The position numbers and the translations under genes are program-made. A stretch of 20,357 bases of DNA from Flavobacteriaceae bacterium UBA4166 (GTDB lineage Bacteria; Bacteroidota; Bacteroidia; Flavobacteriales; Flavobacteriaceae): the NCBI GenBank assembly GCA_002379985.1, contig DFVG01000035.1, positions 1 to 20,357 on the forward strand, in the 5' to 3' direction. The notes under the pieces were generated by a model. That model was given only the letters and a program-made list of their open reading frames with translations. It had not been told where the DNA came from and ran no database searches. Positions 1 through 8,074 of the stretch are shown here, one piece after another. Each line of letters begins with the position of its first letter. Within the stretch, counting starts at the first letter, position 1.

Positions 1-1176
1 AAAGATAAACCCGCTATCCGATCCGGCCGTAACACGCCCGCCGCGATTTTTGTATTCATTCACGAAGGTCATCCACAATTGGTAGTTTTCTTTCCAGGCA
101 ACTTCTTCTTCAGTTCCCCAAAAGTGCCAATAGCTGCCATGACTAATTTTCGAAGGTTGGTAAAAGCGCCAAAGGGAAGGGAGTGTATACTCTTCGTGCC
201 ACTCGGCTCTACGGGCGCGATGTAAATCTCTACTAGCTTCGTAAATATTGAAGGTAGGATCAATCGTAAAATCTAAAGAGATCAATTCGTCCATCACCGC
301 ATTCCAATGTTCACTGTAGGGTTTCGCCGCTTGCTTCCACAGTTTTCCTGCCTCCCCAAAGCGATGTTGTTCGTTATTGTAGTTGTAATCTAATGGATAA
401 TCCTGTACCGTGCGATCGTCGAACAAGGCTTCTGGGAGTCCGTACCAATGCTCCATAGACGTTAATCCTGCACGAGCAGAATGCAATACATTCCATTTCG
501 CTACGCTTAATTGCGCATGATGCATGGCCGAACGCAATCCTAATTTTTTATTCTCATCGAGCGCAGCGGTCATGATCTTTGGTTCAGCACCAAAGAATTT
601 AATACCATCGGCTCCTTTTTTAGCATTCTTCCGAACCCATTCACGTGCTTGTTCTTCTGTGGTAATAGGTTGATCACTTCCTTGGCCAAATCCGGTATAC
701 GCCAACACTCTTGGTGCGATGATCGCATTAGCGTCACTTCGCTTTTTTAGATCAAGTGTCCAATCAACTCCTCGTCCCGAAGGTTCACGAACGGTCGTAA
801 TTCCGTGTGCCATCCATAGTTTAAAAACATACTCCCAATCAGCACCTTGTGCATTACCCCCTATATGCCCGTGCATGTCAATAAACCCGGGTAACATATA
901 CATCCCCGAAGCATCAAGTTCTTTTCCACACGACTTAAGTTTTGGCCGTTTCGCTTGATCGATCGCAACGCCCGGATATCCCACCACCTGAATATTGGTG
1001 ATGCGATTTTGTTCCACGGTAATGTCTACGGGACCAATCGGTGGGGCACCATTTCCATTGATTAGTGTCACACCGCGAATGATCAATTGTGAAAAAGGCC
1101 CCTCTTGTCTAGGTTGCGCGAATAGCGAAAACAAACAAAAAAGCAGGAGTACTGAAAGGGAAATGGTTTTTTTCAT
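1..1176 (-). CDS. Exported metal-dependent amidohydrolase (3' end outside window)
   Basis: Reading from the ATG at 1176, the frame stays open to base 1, giving 392 residues with no stop, so the C-terminus lies outside the window. Residues 1-20 form a signal peptide ending at FAQ. The amidohydrolase metal-site signature is nearly complete: GFIDMHGH with H102 and H104, a candidate bridging lysine K193 in GIKFF, H220 in AMHHAQ, H243 in SMEHW, and D387 in TAGSDSG. This fits a binuclear TIM-barrel hydrolase of the imidazolonepropionase/prolidase-like group acting on cyclic amides or peptides in the periplasm. The substrate cannot be read from sequence. The gene lies 45 bp downstream of the MFS gene on the same strand and is probably co-transcribed with it. 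The family call is firm; the specificity is unknown. Confidence 0.88.
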   Translation of the reverse strand, partial: MKKTISLSVLLLFCLFSLFAQPRQEGPFSQLIIRGVTLINGNGAPPIGPVDITVEQNRITNIQVVGYPGVAIDQAKRPKLKSCGKELDASGMYMLPGFIDMHGHIGGNAQGADWEYVFKLWMAHGITTVREPSGRGVDWTLDLKKRSDANAIIAPRVLAYTGFGQGSDQPITTEEQAREWVRKNAKKGADGIKFFGAEPKIMTAALDENKKLGLRSAMHHAQLSVAKWNVLHSARAGLTSMEHWYGLPEALFDDRTVQDYPLDYNYNNEQHRFGEAGKLWKQAAKPYSEHWNAVMDELISLDFTIDPTFNIYEASRDLHRARRAEWHEEYTLPSLWRFYQPSKISHGSYWHFWGTEEEVAWKENYQLWMTFVNEYKNRGGRVTAGSDSGFIF

Positions 1177-1221
1177 GGGTTGGTTTTATTATACTAAAAT
1201 AGGGAAATATAACGAGCCCAC

Positions 1222-2508
1222 TTACTTCATCACATCCTGTGAAGGAGTTCTTTGGTTGGAACGATAGAAAACATAGGCGGCAATGGCTCCGATTCCCGCA
1301 AAGATTCCTAACATGATAAAAACATGTTGATGTCCTTCCATTCCGGGAGAGGCATCGAGTAAATATCCCATGGCGGGTCCGGCAAAAATATCCGGCGTAT
1401 AGCCTACCAAAGAAATGATCCCTACGGCAGTTCCGGTAAGGACCACCGGAATATGCCCTTCTCGCAAGGTGGCAAAATATAAGGCGCGCACTCCGTATAT
1501 CCCTGCTGCAATAATTACCAGTGATAATAAAAACAAGGCTTCTAGGGTAGGTGTGATAATTCCCGAAGCAAATACCGCTGCCCCCAAAACACTTAGTAAA
1601 AAACAAATAATGAGCCACTTGATAACCCCTGAACGGTCTGCGATAAAACCTATGGCAATACCCACAACGGGTCTCGTGAATAGCAGGAGCGTACCTACTT
1701 GCGCACTTTGCACACTGTCAAATTGCATGACTTCGTAAGCGTATTGCGAAAACACATCCGTTATCTTATAACCCACGTAGCCACTAAGAATGATGATCAT
1801 TAAGAGCCAAACCGACCGCAATTTGAGAACGGCTCTTATGTGCTGCCACGAGATAGTCTCGATGATCACCGTTTCACTTTCTTCGGAATCTTGCTTCATA
1901 AAAAACCACACGAGAAACCCGATAATAACCACGATCACAGAGGACACCCAGATCACCCAGCGAAATGCTTCCGTTCGATCTTCAAGGGTCGCTTCCGTTA
2001 AGGCAACGGTAATGAACAACGAGAATATCAACACTCCCAAACTTCCGAATAGCGCACCTACGAGTCCGCGTCCTCCATCCAAAAACCCAAAGGCTTTCCC
2101 TTGATTTTGGCTTCCGCCCCAGATACGGGTTGCTTTGATCATGGCTGCCCAGAGCAGAAAAATTGTCGTGAACCCCCAATATCCATATAAAATTTTAAGG
2201 GTTTCGTAAGAAGGAAATTGTGCATAGACCCACCCTCCGGCTGCCGTAGTCCACAAGGACAGTGCGATTAATTTTCTTGGCGGAAACCGATCGGCTAGGG
2301 GACCGCCCAAAATGTAGGCGAACAGGGCCACGATGCCATAAACCGAAAAACAGGTTCCCAGTTCCCAGTTCGTCAAGTGAAACACTTCTAAAACAGTGGG
2401 ACGAAAAATTCGGGCCAGTACGAAGGGGAGAATAAAAACGGCTTCTCCTGATAGGATCAGGAGGAGGATAATATGAAGGTTTTTGGTTCGCTTTATGGCA
2501 GTTAGCAT
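1222..2508 (-). CDS. MFS transporter
   Basis: A protein of 428 residues with about twelve hydrophobic segments. The MFS loop 2-3 motif is visible as GGPLADRFPPRK at residues 68-79, and the two halves are joined by a charged loop near residues 205-225 (KQDSEESE). From memory it resembles the E. coli YihN-like branch of MFS proteins, for example in the stretch around LWAAMIKATRIWGG, but this is a weak hint and gives no substrate. The ATG at 2508 is 25 bp behind the carboxyltransferase stop, and the amidohydrolase follows 45 bp downstream. A three-gene transcription unit is therefore likely, and the transporter may import the amidohydrolase product. That link is inference from position only. Confidence 0.9.
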   Translation of the reverse strand: MLTAIKRTKNLHIILLLILSGEAVFILPFVLARIFRPTVLEVFHLTNWELGTCFSVYGIVALFAYILGGPLADRFPPRKLIALSLWTTAAGGWVYAQFPSYETLKILYGYWGFTTIFLLWAAMIKATRIWGGSQNQGKAFGFLDGGRGLVGALFGSLGVLIFSLFITVALTEATLEDRTEAFRWVIWVSSVIVVIIGFLVWFFMKQDSEESETVIIETISWQHIRAVLKLRSVWLLMIIILSGYVGYKITDVFSQYAYEVMQFDSVQSAQVGTLLLFTRPVVGIAIGFIADRSGVIKWLIICFLLSVLGAAVFASGIITPTLEALFLLSLVIIAAGIYGVRALYFATLREGHIPVVLTGTAVGIISLVGYTPDIFAGPAMGYLLDASPGMEGHQHVFIMLGIFAGIGAIAAYVFYRSNQRTPSQDVMK

Positions 2509-2533
2509 GAGCTACAAGGTAGGCAATTCTCTT

Positions 2534-4162
2534 CTACACTTGCAACACCCCCATATTAAATTGTTTTTCGATTGGAGCCTGATCGGCAGCTTCGATCCCC
2601 ATAGAAATCCATTTTCGCGTATCTGTGGGCTCTATGATCGCGTCGGTCCATAATCGGGCCGCCGCGTAATAGGGGGAAATTTGTTCGTCGTAGCGTGCTT
2701 TGATCTTTTCGTACAGTTTTTTCTCTTCTGCTTCGGAAAGCTTTTTTTCTTCCTTTTTTAAGGAGGCGGTTTCAATTTGAAGCAATACTTTAGCGGCACT
2801 ATTTCCGCTCATCACAGCCAACTCGGCACTCGGCCAAGCGGCGATCAACCTAGGGTCGTATGCTTTCCCACACATAGCATAATTTCCGGCGCCATATGAA
2901 TTTCCAATGACGATCGTAAATTTAGGAACAACACTATTGCTCACGGCATTAACCATCTTTGCACCGTCTTTTATAATTCCGCCGTGTTCGCTTTTACTAC
3001 CTACCATAAATCCGGTGACATCCTGCAGAAATACCAAAGGAATTTTTTTCTGATTACAATTTGCAATGAAGCGCGTGGCCTTATCGGCACTATCACTATA
3101 GATCACACCCCCGAATTGCATTTCACCTTTTTTTGTTTTTACCACTTTGCGTTGGTTGGCAACGATTCCTACGGCCCAACCGTCAATGCGTGCATAGCCC
3201 GTGAGAATCGTTTTACCGTACCCTTCTTTGTATTCCTCAAATTCTGATTTATCTACTAAACACTTGATGATCGCGCGCATGTCGTATTGTTCGGTACGAA
3301 GCTTCGGTAGAATTCCGTATACATCTTCTATTTTTTCTGAAGGTTTTTTCGCGGCTTCTCTGTTGAATCCTGCTGAAGCGGGAGCACCTATTTTTGAGAT
3401 AATATTTTTGATCGTATCGAGGGCATCTTTATCGTCTTCCGCTTTATAATCGGTCACACCACTAATTTCACAATGCGTCGTGGCTCCGCCTAGGGTTTCA
3501 TTATCAATAGATTCTCCAATGGCCGCTTTCACGAGGTAACTTCCTGCTAGAAAGATGCTGCCTGTCTTATTGACGATCAGGGCTTCGTCACTCATGATCG
3601 GTAAGTACGCTCCTCCGGCCACACAGCTACCCATGACTGCCGCAATTTGAGTGATTCCCATACTGCTCATTACAGCGTTGTTTCTAAAAATTCGCCCAAA
3701 ATGTTCTTTATCGGGAAAGATCTCATCTTGCATGGGCAGATAGACTCCGGCACTGTCCACTAAATAGATGATTGGAAGTCGGTTTTCGATGGCAATTTCT
3801 TGCGCACGAAGGTTCTTTTTTCCGGTGATAGGGAACCAAGCTCCCGCTTTTACTGTGGCATCGTTTGCCACCACCATACATTGTTTGCCTTGGATATACC
3901 CAATTTTAACGACTACACCTCCTCCTGGGCAGCCACCGTGCTCTTCATACATTCCTTCGCCGGCAAAAGCACCAATCTCGATACTGTTCTTGTGTTCGTC
4001 TAATAAGTAATTGATACGCTCTCTAGCGGTCATTTTGCCTTTGGCGTGGTGTTTATCGATCCGTTTTTGTCCGCCGCCCAATTTTACCTGAGCCAGACGT
4101 TTTCGTAAATCGCTTACTAATAATTTATTATGGTCTTCGTTTTTGTTGAAGGTAATATCCAT
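2534..4162 (-). CDS. Acyl-CoA carboxylase carboxyltransferase (beta) subunit, methylcrotonyl-CoA carboxylase-like
   Basis: This is the carboxyltransferase subunit of a biotin-dependent acyl-CoA carboxylase. It moves CO2 from carboxybiotin to an acyl-CoA. The 542-residue length is normal for the family. Both crotonase-like halves show their glycine-rich oxyanion motifs, GSCVAGGAY at about 178-186 and GNSYGAGNYAM at about 420-430. The stretches with DEIFPDKEHFGRIFRN and FLQDVTGFMVG resemble the methylcrotonyl-CoA carboxylase beta subunit (leucine breakdown) more than propionyl-CoA carboxylase. Geranyl-CoA or a related substrate cannot be excluded. I chose the ATG at 4162 because the in-frame TTG at 4183 lies inside a -7 promoter box. 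No biotin carboxylase/biotin-carrier subunit is encoded in the window, so its partner must be elsewhere. Confidence 0.92.
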   Translation of the reverse strand: MDITFNKNEDHNKLLVSDLRKRLAQVKLGGGQKRIDKHHAKGKMTARERINYLLDEHKNSIEIGAFAGEGMYEEHGGCPGGGVVVKIGYIQGKQCMVVANDATVKAGAWFPITGKKNLRAQEIAIENRLPIIYLVDSAGVYLPMQDEIFPDKEHFGRIFRNNAVMSSMGITQIAAVMGSCVAGGAYLPIMSDEALIVNKTGSIFLAGSYLVKAAIGESIDNETLGGATTHCEISGVTDYKAEDDKDALDTIKNIISKIGAPASAGFNREAAKKPSEKIEDVYGILPKLRTEQYDMRAIIKCLVDKSEFEEYKEGYGKTILTGYARIDGWAVGIVANQRKVVKTKKGEMQFGGVIYSDSADKATRFIANCNQKKIPLVFLQDVTGFMVGSKSEHGGIIKDGAKMVNAVSNSVVPKFTIVIGNSYGAGNYAMCGKAYDPRLIAAWPSAELAVMSGNSAAKVLLQIETASLKKEEKKLSEAEEKKLYEKIKARYDEQISPYYAAARLWTDAIIEPTDTRKWISMGIEAADQAPIEKQFNMGVLQV

Positions 4163-4180
4163 TGCGGTCTGCGGTTTGTT

Positions 4181-4188
4181 CAAAAATA
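4181..4188 (-). promoter_or_regulatory. Bacteroidota -7 promoter box for the carboxyltransferase gene
   Basis: The minus strand reads TATTTTTG, a perfect match to the TAnnTTTG box used by the Bacteroidota primary sigma factor. It ends 18 bp before the ATG at 4162, implying a very short leader. The -33 region has only a TTTC-like element about 22 bp upstream. The box contains the TTG at 4183, which an ORF caller could take as a start. Confidence 0.5.
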
Positions 4189-4270
4189 CGAAATGACCGG
4201 GATTCGTATCGAAATTCTATAAAGAATTCCCGATATTTGTTAGTTGTGCTGTAGGTTGATAAAAACACTA

Positions 4271-4357
4271 CAGTTTGCGTTACGGATTGACGGAAGCTAC
4301 CCTGCCAGAGGCCGGTAGCCCAGAAAGCCGGACCACGCGATTCGCGTGGGAACGCCC
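4271..4357 (-). repeat. GC-rich double-hairpin element resembling a Bacteroidota interspersed repeat
   Basis: Read on the minus strand, the element begins GGGCGTT and ends near AATCCGTAACGCAAACTG. It holds two hairpins: CCACGCGA/TCGCGTGG at 4333-4349, and GCTACC/GGTAGC at 4296-4319 with an inner GCC/GGC pair. The region is clearly richer in G and C than its flanks. The framework (GGGCGTTCC, hairpin, GGTCCGGCTTTC, GGGCTA, hairpin, AATCC-TAACGCAAA) matches, from memory, a short non-coding repeat scattered through Bacteroidota intergenic regions. That recollection has not been checked against a database. No transposase is nearby. Confidence 0.5.
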
Positions 4358-4371
4358 AAAAAATAACAAAT

Positions 4372-4551
4372 ATGATGAATAAGAATACTGTATTGGCTTG
4401 GGCCACTTTTATCATGATCGTGGTAGGGCTTGGATTGATCGCGCTAGGCGCTTTTAAATATGATGACGTCGCCGGTTGGGGATTTGTATCGGTGGGCATT
4501 GGTTTTTTCGCTATCGCTTGGGTTTTTAATGCCCTAAAAGGCCGCGTATAA
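4372..4551 (+). CDS. CAL67264 family small membrane protein
   Basis: A 59-residue protein, too short for most ORF listings, starting MMNKNTVLAWATF and ending NALKGRV. It has two hydrophobic segments, about residues 8-27 and 34-53, joined by a short loop KYDDVAGWG, so it should be a small inner-membrane hairpin protein. I recognise it as the CAL67264 family of flavobacterial membrane proteins, which commonly sit immediately upstream of ettA. Here the stop is 39 bp before the ettA ATG on the same strand. The function of the family is unknown. The upstream 209-bp intergenic region contains the double-hairpin element, which ends only 14 bp before this start. I see no convincing promoter for it. 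Confidence 0.85.
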   Translation: MMNKNTVLAWATFIMIVVGLGLIALGAFKYDDVAGWGFVSVGIGFFAIAWVFNALKGRV

Positions 4552-4590
4552 CCTTTCCGCATTTTTTTCTAATTTTTTAAACAGCAACAC

Positions 4591-6282
4591 ATGTCAGACG
4601 ATAAGAAGGTTATTTTTTCCATGTCAGGCGTCAGTAAGACGTACCCGAGCGCCCAGACACCCGTCTTAAAGAATATTTATTTGAGTTTTTTCTATGGAGC
4701 GAAGATTGGGATCCTCGGACTCAACGGCAGTGGTAAATCTACCCTACTAAAGATCATCGCCGGTGTCGATAAGAATTACCAAGGGGATGTGGTGTTTTCT
4801 CCGGGGTACACGGTAGGATATTTAGAGCAAGAGCCGCAACTTGATGAAGAGAAAACGGTCTTGGAAGTGGTTAAAGAAGGGGTAGGAGATGTTGTCGCTG
4901 TCTTGGATGAATACAATAAGATCAATGATATGTTTGGCCTTCCGGAAGTGTATGAGAATCCGGATAAGATGCAAGAGCTTATGGACAAACAAGCCAAGTT
5001 GCAAGATCAGATCGATGCGAGCAATGCTTGGGAGCTGGATACGAAACTTGAGATCGCCATGGATGCGCTTCGTACACCGGAAGCTGATAAGAAGATTGGC
5101 GTCTTGTCAGGAGGGGAGCGACGCCGTGTTGCCTTGTGTCGTTTATTGCTGAAAGAACCTGATGTGTTGTTGCTAGACGAGCCTACCAACCACTTGGATG
5201 CAGAGAGCGTTCATTGGCTGGAACATCATTTGGCACAGTATAAGGGTACTGTGATCGCCGTCACGCACGACCGTTATTTCTTGGATAACGTAGCGGGTTG
5301 GATCTTAGAGTTAGATCGAGGAGAAGGGATCCCGTGGAAAGGGAACTACAGTTCTTGGTTGGAACAAAAGTCGAAGCGACTGGAGCAGGAACAAAAGCAA
5401 GCGAGCAAGCGGCAAAAGACGTTGGAGCGTGAGTTAGAATGGGTGCGTATGGCGCCGAAAGGGCGACAGTCGAAACAAAAAGCACGTTTGAACAATTACG
5501 ATAAGTTACTGAATCAAGACCAGAAGCAGCTGGATGAGAAGTTAGAGATCTACATTCCTAACGGACCCCGGCTAGGAACCAATGTGATTGATGCCCAAGG
5601 AGTTTCCAAAGCTTTTGGGGAGAAATTGTTATACGAAGATCTCAACTTCAAGTTACCACAAGCAGGAATTGTAGGTATTATTGGGCCCAATGGCGCCGGA
5701 AAAACCACCATCTTCAAGATGATCATGGGAGAGATCGAGCCAGACAAAGGGAGCTTTGAGGTAGGGGAGACGGCAAAGATCGCTTATGTAGATCAGGCGC
5801 ATAGCAATATTGATTCTAATAAAACTATTTGGGAGAATTTTAGCGACGGACAAGAATTGATCATGATGGGCGGCCGACAAGTTAATTCTCGTGCCTACTT
5901 AAGCAGGTTTAATTTCAGTGGCAGCGAGCAAAATAAAAAGGTTTCGATGTTATCGGGAGGAGAGCGTAACCGCCTCCATCTCGCGATGACCTTAAAAGAA
6001 GAAGGGAATGTACTCTTACTAGATGAGCCTACCAACGACCTTGACGTGAATACGTTGCGCGCACTGGAGGAGGGGCTGGAGAACTTTGCAGGATGTGCTG
6101 TAGTTATTTCGCACGACCGCTGGTTCTTAGATAGAATTTGTACCCACATCTTGGCGTTTGAAGGCAATAGTCAGGTGTATTTCTTTGAAGGCGGTTTTAG
6201 TGATTACGAAGAGAATAAAAAGCAGCGTTTGGGCGGCGATCTGCTTCCGAAGCGTATCAAATATAAAAAGTTGATTCGTTAA
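4591..6282 (+). CDS. ettA: Energy-dependent translational throttle protein EttA (ABC-F)
   Basis: This ABC-F ATPase binds the ribosomal E site and gates the first elongation steps according to the ATP/ADP balance. The 563 residues hold two ABC domains and no membrane segment. Domain 1 has Walker A GLNGSGKST (43-51), signature LSGGE (172-176) and Walker B VLLLDEPTNHLD (192-203). Domain 2 has Walker A GPNGAGKTT (365-373), LSGGE (454-458) and VLLLDEPTNDLD (474-485). An arm insertion lies near residues 95-160, and the basic, coiled linker typical of ABC-F proteins lies at about 255-325. The C-terminus PKRIKYKKLIR is like that of E. coli EttA, which is about 555 residues. Its stop TAA overlaps the ATG of the HAD gene by one base, so the two are translationally coupled. 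Confidence 0.95.
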   Translation: MSDDKKVIFSMSGVSKTYPSAQTPVLKNIYLSFFYGAKIGILGLNGSGKSTLLKIIAGVDKNYQGDVVFSPGYTVGYLEQEPQLDEEKTVLEVVKEGVGDVVAVLDEYNKINDMFGLPEVYENPDKMQELMDKQAKLQDQIDASNAWELDTKLEIAMDALRTPEADKKIGVLSGGERRRVALCRLLLKEPDVLLLDEPTNHLDAESVHWLEHHLAQYKGTVIAVTHDRYFLDNVAGWILELDRGEGIPWKGNYSSWLEQKSKRLEQEQKQASKRQKTLERELEWVRMAPKGRQSKQKARLNNYDKLLNQDQKQLDEKLEIYIPNGPRLGTNVIDAQGVSKAFGEKLLYEDLNFKLPQAGIVGIIGPNGAGKTTIFKMIMGEIEPDKGSFEVGETAKIAYVDQAHSNIDSNKTIWENFSDGQELIMMGGRQVNSRAYLSRFNFSGSEQNKKVSMLSGGERNRLHLAMTLKEEGNVLLLDEPTNDLDVNTLRALEEGLENFAGCAVVISHDRWFLDRICTHILAFEGNSQVYFFEGGFSDYEENKKQRLGGDLLPKRIKYKKLIR

Positions 6283-6986
6283 TGAAGTACGATTCGATCA
6301 AGGTCATTGCCTTCGATGCCGATGATACCTTATGGGTAAACGAACCGCTGTTTCGCGATGCGGAAGAACGCTTCTGTGAGCTAATGAAAGATTATTTGCC
6401 TTCCGAAGCATGCCAAAAGAAGCTATTCGAAGTGGAGATGAAAAATTTGCCGCTTTACGGCTACGGTATTAAACCTTTCATACTATCATTGATCGAAGCG
6501 GCAATTACGCTTTCAGAAGGGACGATTCCCTTATCTGTTATTCAACAATTAATGGATCTTGGGAAAGAAATGCTGCAAGCTCCGGTGGAAGTATTAGACG
6601 GAATTGAAGCCACCTTGAAAGCGTTGGCACCACACTACGAGTTGGTGATGGCCACCAAGGGCGATCTGTTAGATCAAGAGCGGAAGCTGAATAAAAGTGG
6701 GTTGGCCTCCTACTTCCATCATATTGAGATCGTAAGCGATAAAACGGAAACGCAATATCAAAAGCTCGTAAGCCAGTTAGACATTCATCCTGAAGAATTT
6801 TTAATGGTGGGGAATAGTGTAAAAAGTGATATTCTCCCGGTCCTAGCGATTGGGGCGTATGCGTTTCACATTCCGTTTCATACTACTTGGGCGCATGAGC
6901 TCGTGAAAGAACCGGTGGAACATCCTAATTTTCAATTGCTCTCAAACGCTACTGAATTAAAGGCAATCTTGTCACTAAAAAAATAA
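6282..6986 (+). CDS. HAD family hydrolase (probable phosphatase)
   Basis: A cytosolic 234-residue haloacid dehalogenase-superfamily protein. Motif I is FDADDTLW, with nucleophile D12 and acid/base D14. Motif II is ATKGD around T125, K154 is a candidate motif III lysine, and motif IV is GNSVKSD at 177-183 with D183. A helical cap lies at about residues 20-100, as in subfamily I phosphatases such as YjjG-like nucleotidases or phosphoglycolate phosphatases. The substrate cannot be assigned. The start ATG overlaps the ettA stop codon as TAATG, which fixes the start and indicates co-expression with the ribosome throttle. It converges on the 7006 gene with a 19-bp gap and no clear terminator. Confidence 0.9.
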   Translation: MKYDSIKVIAFDADDTLWVNEPLFRDAEERFCELMKDYLPSEACQKKLFEVEMKNLPLYGYGIKPFILSLIEAAITLSEGTIPLSVIQQLMDLGKEMLQAPVEVLDGIEATLKALAPHYELVMATKGDLLDQERKLNKSGLASYFHHIEIVSDKTETQYQKLVSQLDIHPEEFLMVGNSVKSDILPVLAIGAYAFHIPFHTTWAHELVKEPVEHPNFQLLSNATELKAILSLKK

Positions 6987-7005
6987 GGGACGGTCCTCTA
7001 AAACA

Positions 7006-7533
7006 TCATTCCAAGCGCTCGCGATAGTTCTCAAATACTTGAATAAATTCTCGGTTCGGTTTTAATTTTCGCATGGCTGTGTTGAAATAGGCGATCAGTT
7101 GTGGCCGGTTGGGGTGGTTCGGGGCAAGCGCATCGTTTTGCTTAGCGTCTACAATGCTAAGTGTTGCAAAGTATGCAGAGCTTGTCTCGGTGCCGCTTGC
7201 GGCTATGGTAAAAGCGTTTCCGCCTTGAAATAATGCTTTTTCATTCCAAACCAATTGCGGAAGCTGGTCTTCATATCTTCCGTAGAGGGACAAGTCCCAT
7301 GGGCCAAATTCGTTGTAAAGCAATTTCATGCTGTTTCTAACATCTGCGACTTGATAAAAGTGGAGCTCATAAAAAGTGAGGGTGTCACCACCATTGATCA
7401 CGGTCACGGGAGTTACTTCGGAAAAGGGGAGTGACGATCGCGCCGGTCGGCAACTCTCCATGGTTGTGAGGAAGGAGAAAAGTCCAATGAACAGCAATAT
7501 TGTTAAGGATATATGAGATGCGAAACGCTTCAT
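7006..7533 (-). CDS. Exported protein of unknown function
   Basis: A 175-residue protein starting at the ATG at 7533, five bases after the DUF1304 stop, so the two genes are very probably co-transcribed. The frame extends further upstream to 7722, but that part overlaps the DUF1304 gene and precedes a clear signal sequence (MKRFASHISLTILLFIGLF), so I rejected it. The signal segment is followed by TTMESC at residues 23-28. C28 could be a lipoprotein cysteine, although the box is poor. The rest has no motif I recognise; it mixes short strands and helices and ends VFENYRERLE. I do not assign a function. Confidence 0.7.
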   Translation of the reverse strand: MKRFASHISLTILLFIGLFSFLTTMESCRPARSSLPFSEVTPVTVINGGDTLTFYELHFYQVADVRNSMKLLYNEFGPWDLSLYGRYEDQLPQLVWNEKALFQGGNAFTIAASGTETSSAYFATLSIVDAKQNDALAPNHPNRPQLIAYFNTAMRKLKPNREFIQVFENYRERLE

Positions 7534-7538
7534 ACATA

Positions 7539-7916
7539 CTAAGATACGACATAAACGTGCAACAGGAGCAGAACGATTGCTAATATCGCCGGAACAGCCT
7601 GCACCACAAAGATCTTCTTTGACACAGTGAGTCCGCCAAAGATTCCTGCCACTGCCACACATGCTAAGAAAAACAAGGTAACTCGACCCCACCAAATAGG
7701 ATCGTCTATAAAAAAGGTCCATACCAATCCTGCAACCAAAAACCCATTATACAAGCCTTGATTGGCGGCCAGGCTTTTGGTGAGCGAGAAGAAGTCCCGA
7801 GGAAATCCACCAAACGTTTTAGGCCCCAGTGTTTCCCAAGCAAACATTTCTAAGTACAAAAAGTAGGCATGGAGTAACGCGATGACGGCTATGAGGATTT
7901 GAATCAGTAATTCCAT
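7539..7916 (-). CDS. DUF1304 family small membrane protein
   Basis: A 125-residue protein with four hydrophobic segments, about residues 3-25, 52-70, 75-97 and 103-124. The stretches HAYFLYLEMFAW and LAANQGLYNGFL, followed by AGIFGGLTVSKKIFVVQ, are typical of the DUF1304 family of integral membrane proteins found across bacteria. Its biochemical role is not established. It is the first gene of a two-gene minus-strand unit and diverges from the S9 peptidase gene across a 158-bp intergenic region. No perfect -7 box is visible upstream on this strand. Confidence 0.85.
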   Translation of the reverse strand: MELLIQILIAVIALLHAYFLYLEMFAWETLGPKTFGGFPRDFFSLTKSLAANQGLYNGFLVAGLVWTFFIDDPIWWGRVTLFFLACVAVAGIFGGLTVSKKIFVVQAVPAILAIVLLLLHVYVVS

Positions 7917-8021
7917 AGAAATAGCAATTAGATACGTACAAGGTAGTTATTTTTCAGGAGTCATAACGAAACATTATTCTTAGGGCAATTAGCCGTAATA
8001 CTACTTTTAACAGTGAAGTTC

Positions 8022-8053
8022 TTTGATTATGGAGTCGAGAAAAAGTATCTTTA
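8022..8053 (+). promoter_or_regulatory. Putative promoter of the S9 peptidase gene
   Basis: A TTTG at 8022-8025 is followed after 20 bp by TATCTTTA at 8046-8053. This fits the Bacteroidota TTTG / TAnnTTTG layout with one mismatch in the last base. The -7 box ends 21 bp before the ATG at 8075, a sensible leader length. Confidence 0.45.
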
Positions 8054-8074
8054 TGCTTTCCCTAAAAATGCAAT

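Noticed and set aside
1109..1618. A 169-codon minus-strand frame within the transporter gene
   Set aside because: It is an alternative frame of the MFS gene and the start of the amidohydrolase gene, rich in Cys, Arg and His with no family likeness.
4128..4562. A 144-codon minus-strand frame through the intergenic region at 4163-4590
   Set aside because: It runs through the double-hairpin element and antisense to the 59-aa membrane protein gene, with no recognisable domain and low-complexity composition.
6987..7005. Small palindrome GGAC-G-GTCC between the convergent HAD and unknown genes as a terminator
   Set aside because: The stem is only 4 bp with a 1-nt centre and no following T-run on either strand.
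7534..7722. Upstream extension of the unknown exported protein
   Set aside because: It overlaps DUF1304 coding sequence and precedes a clear signal peptide starting at the ATG at 7533.
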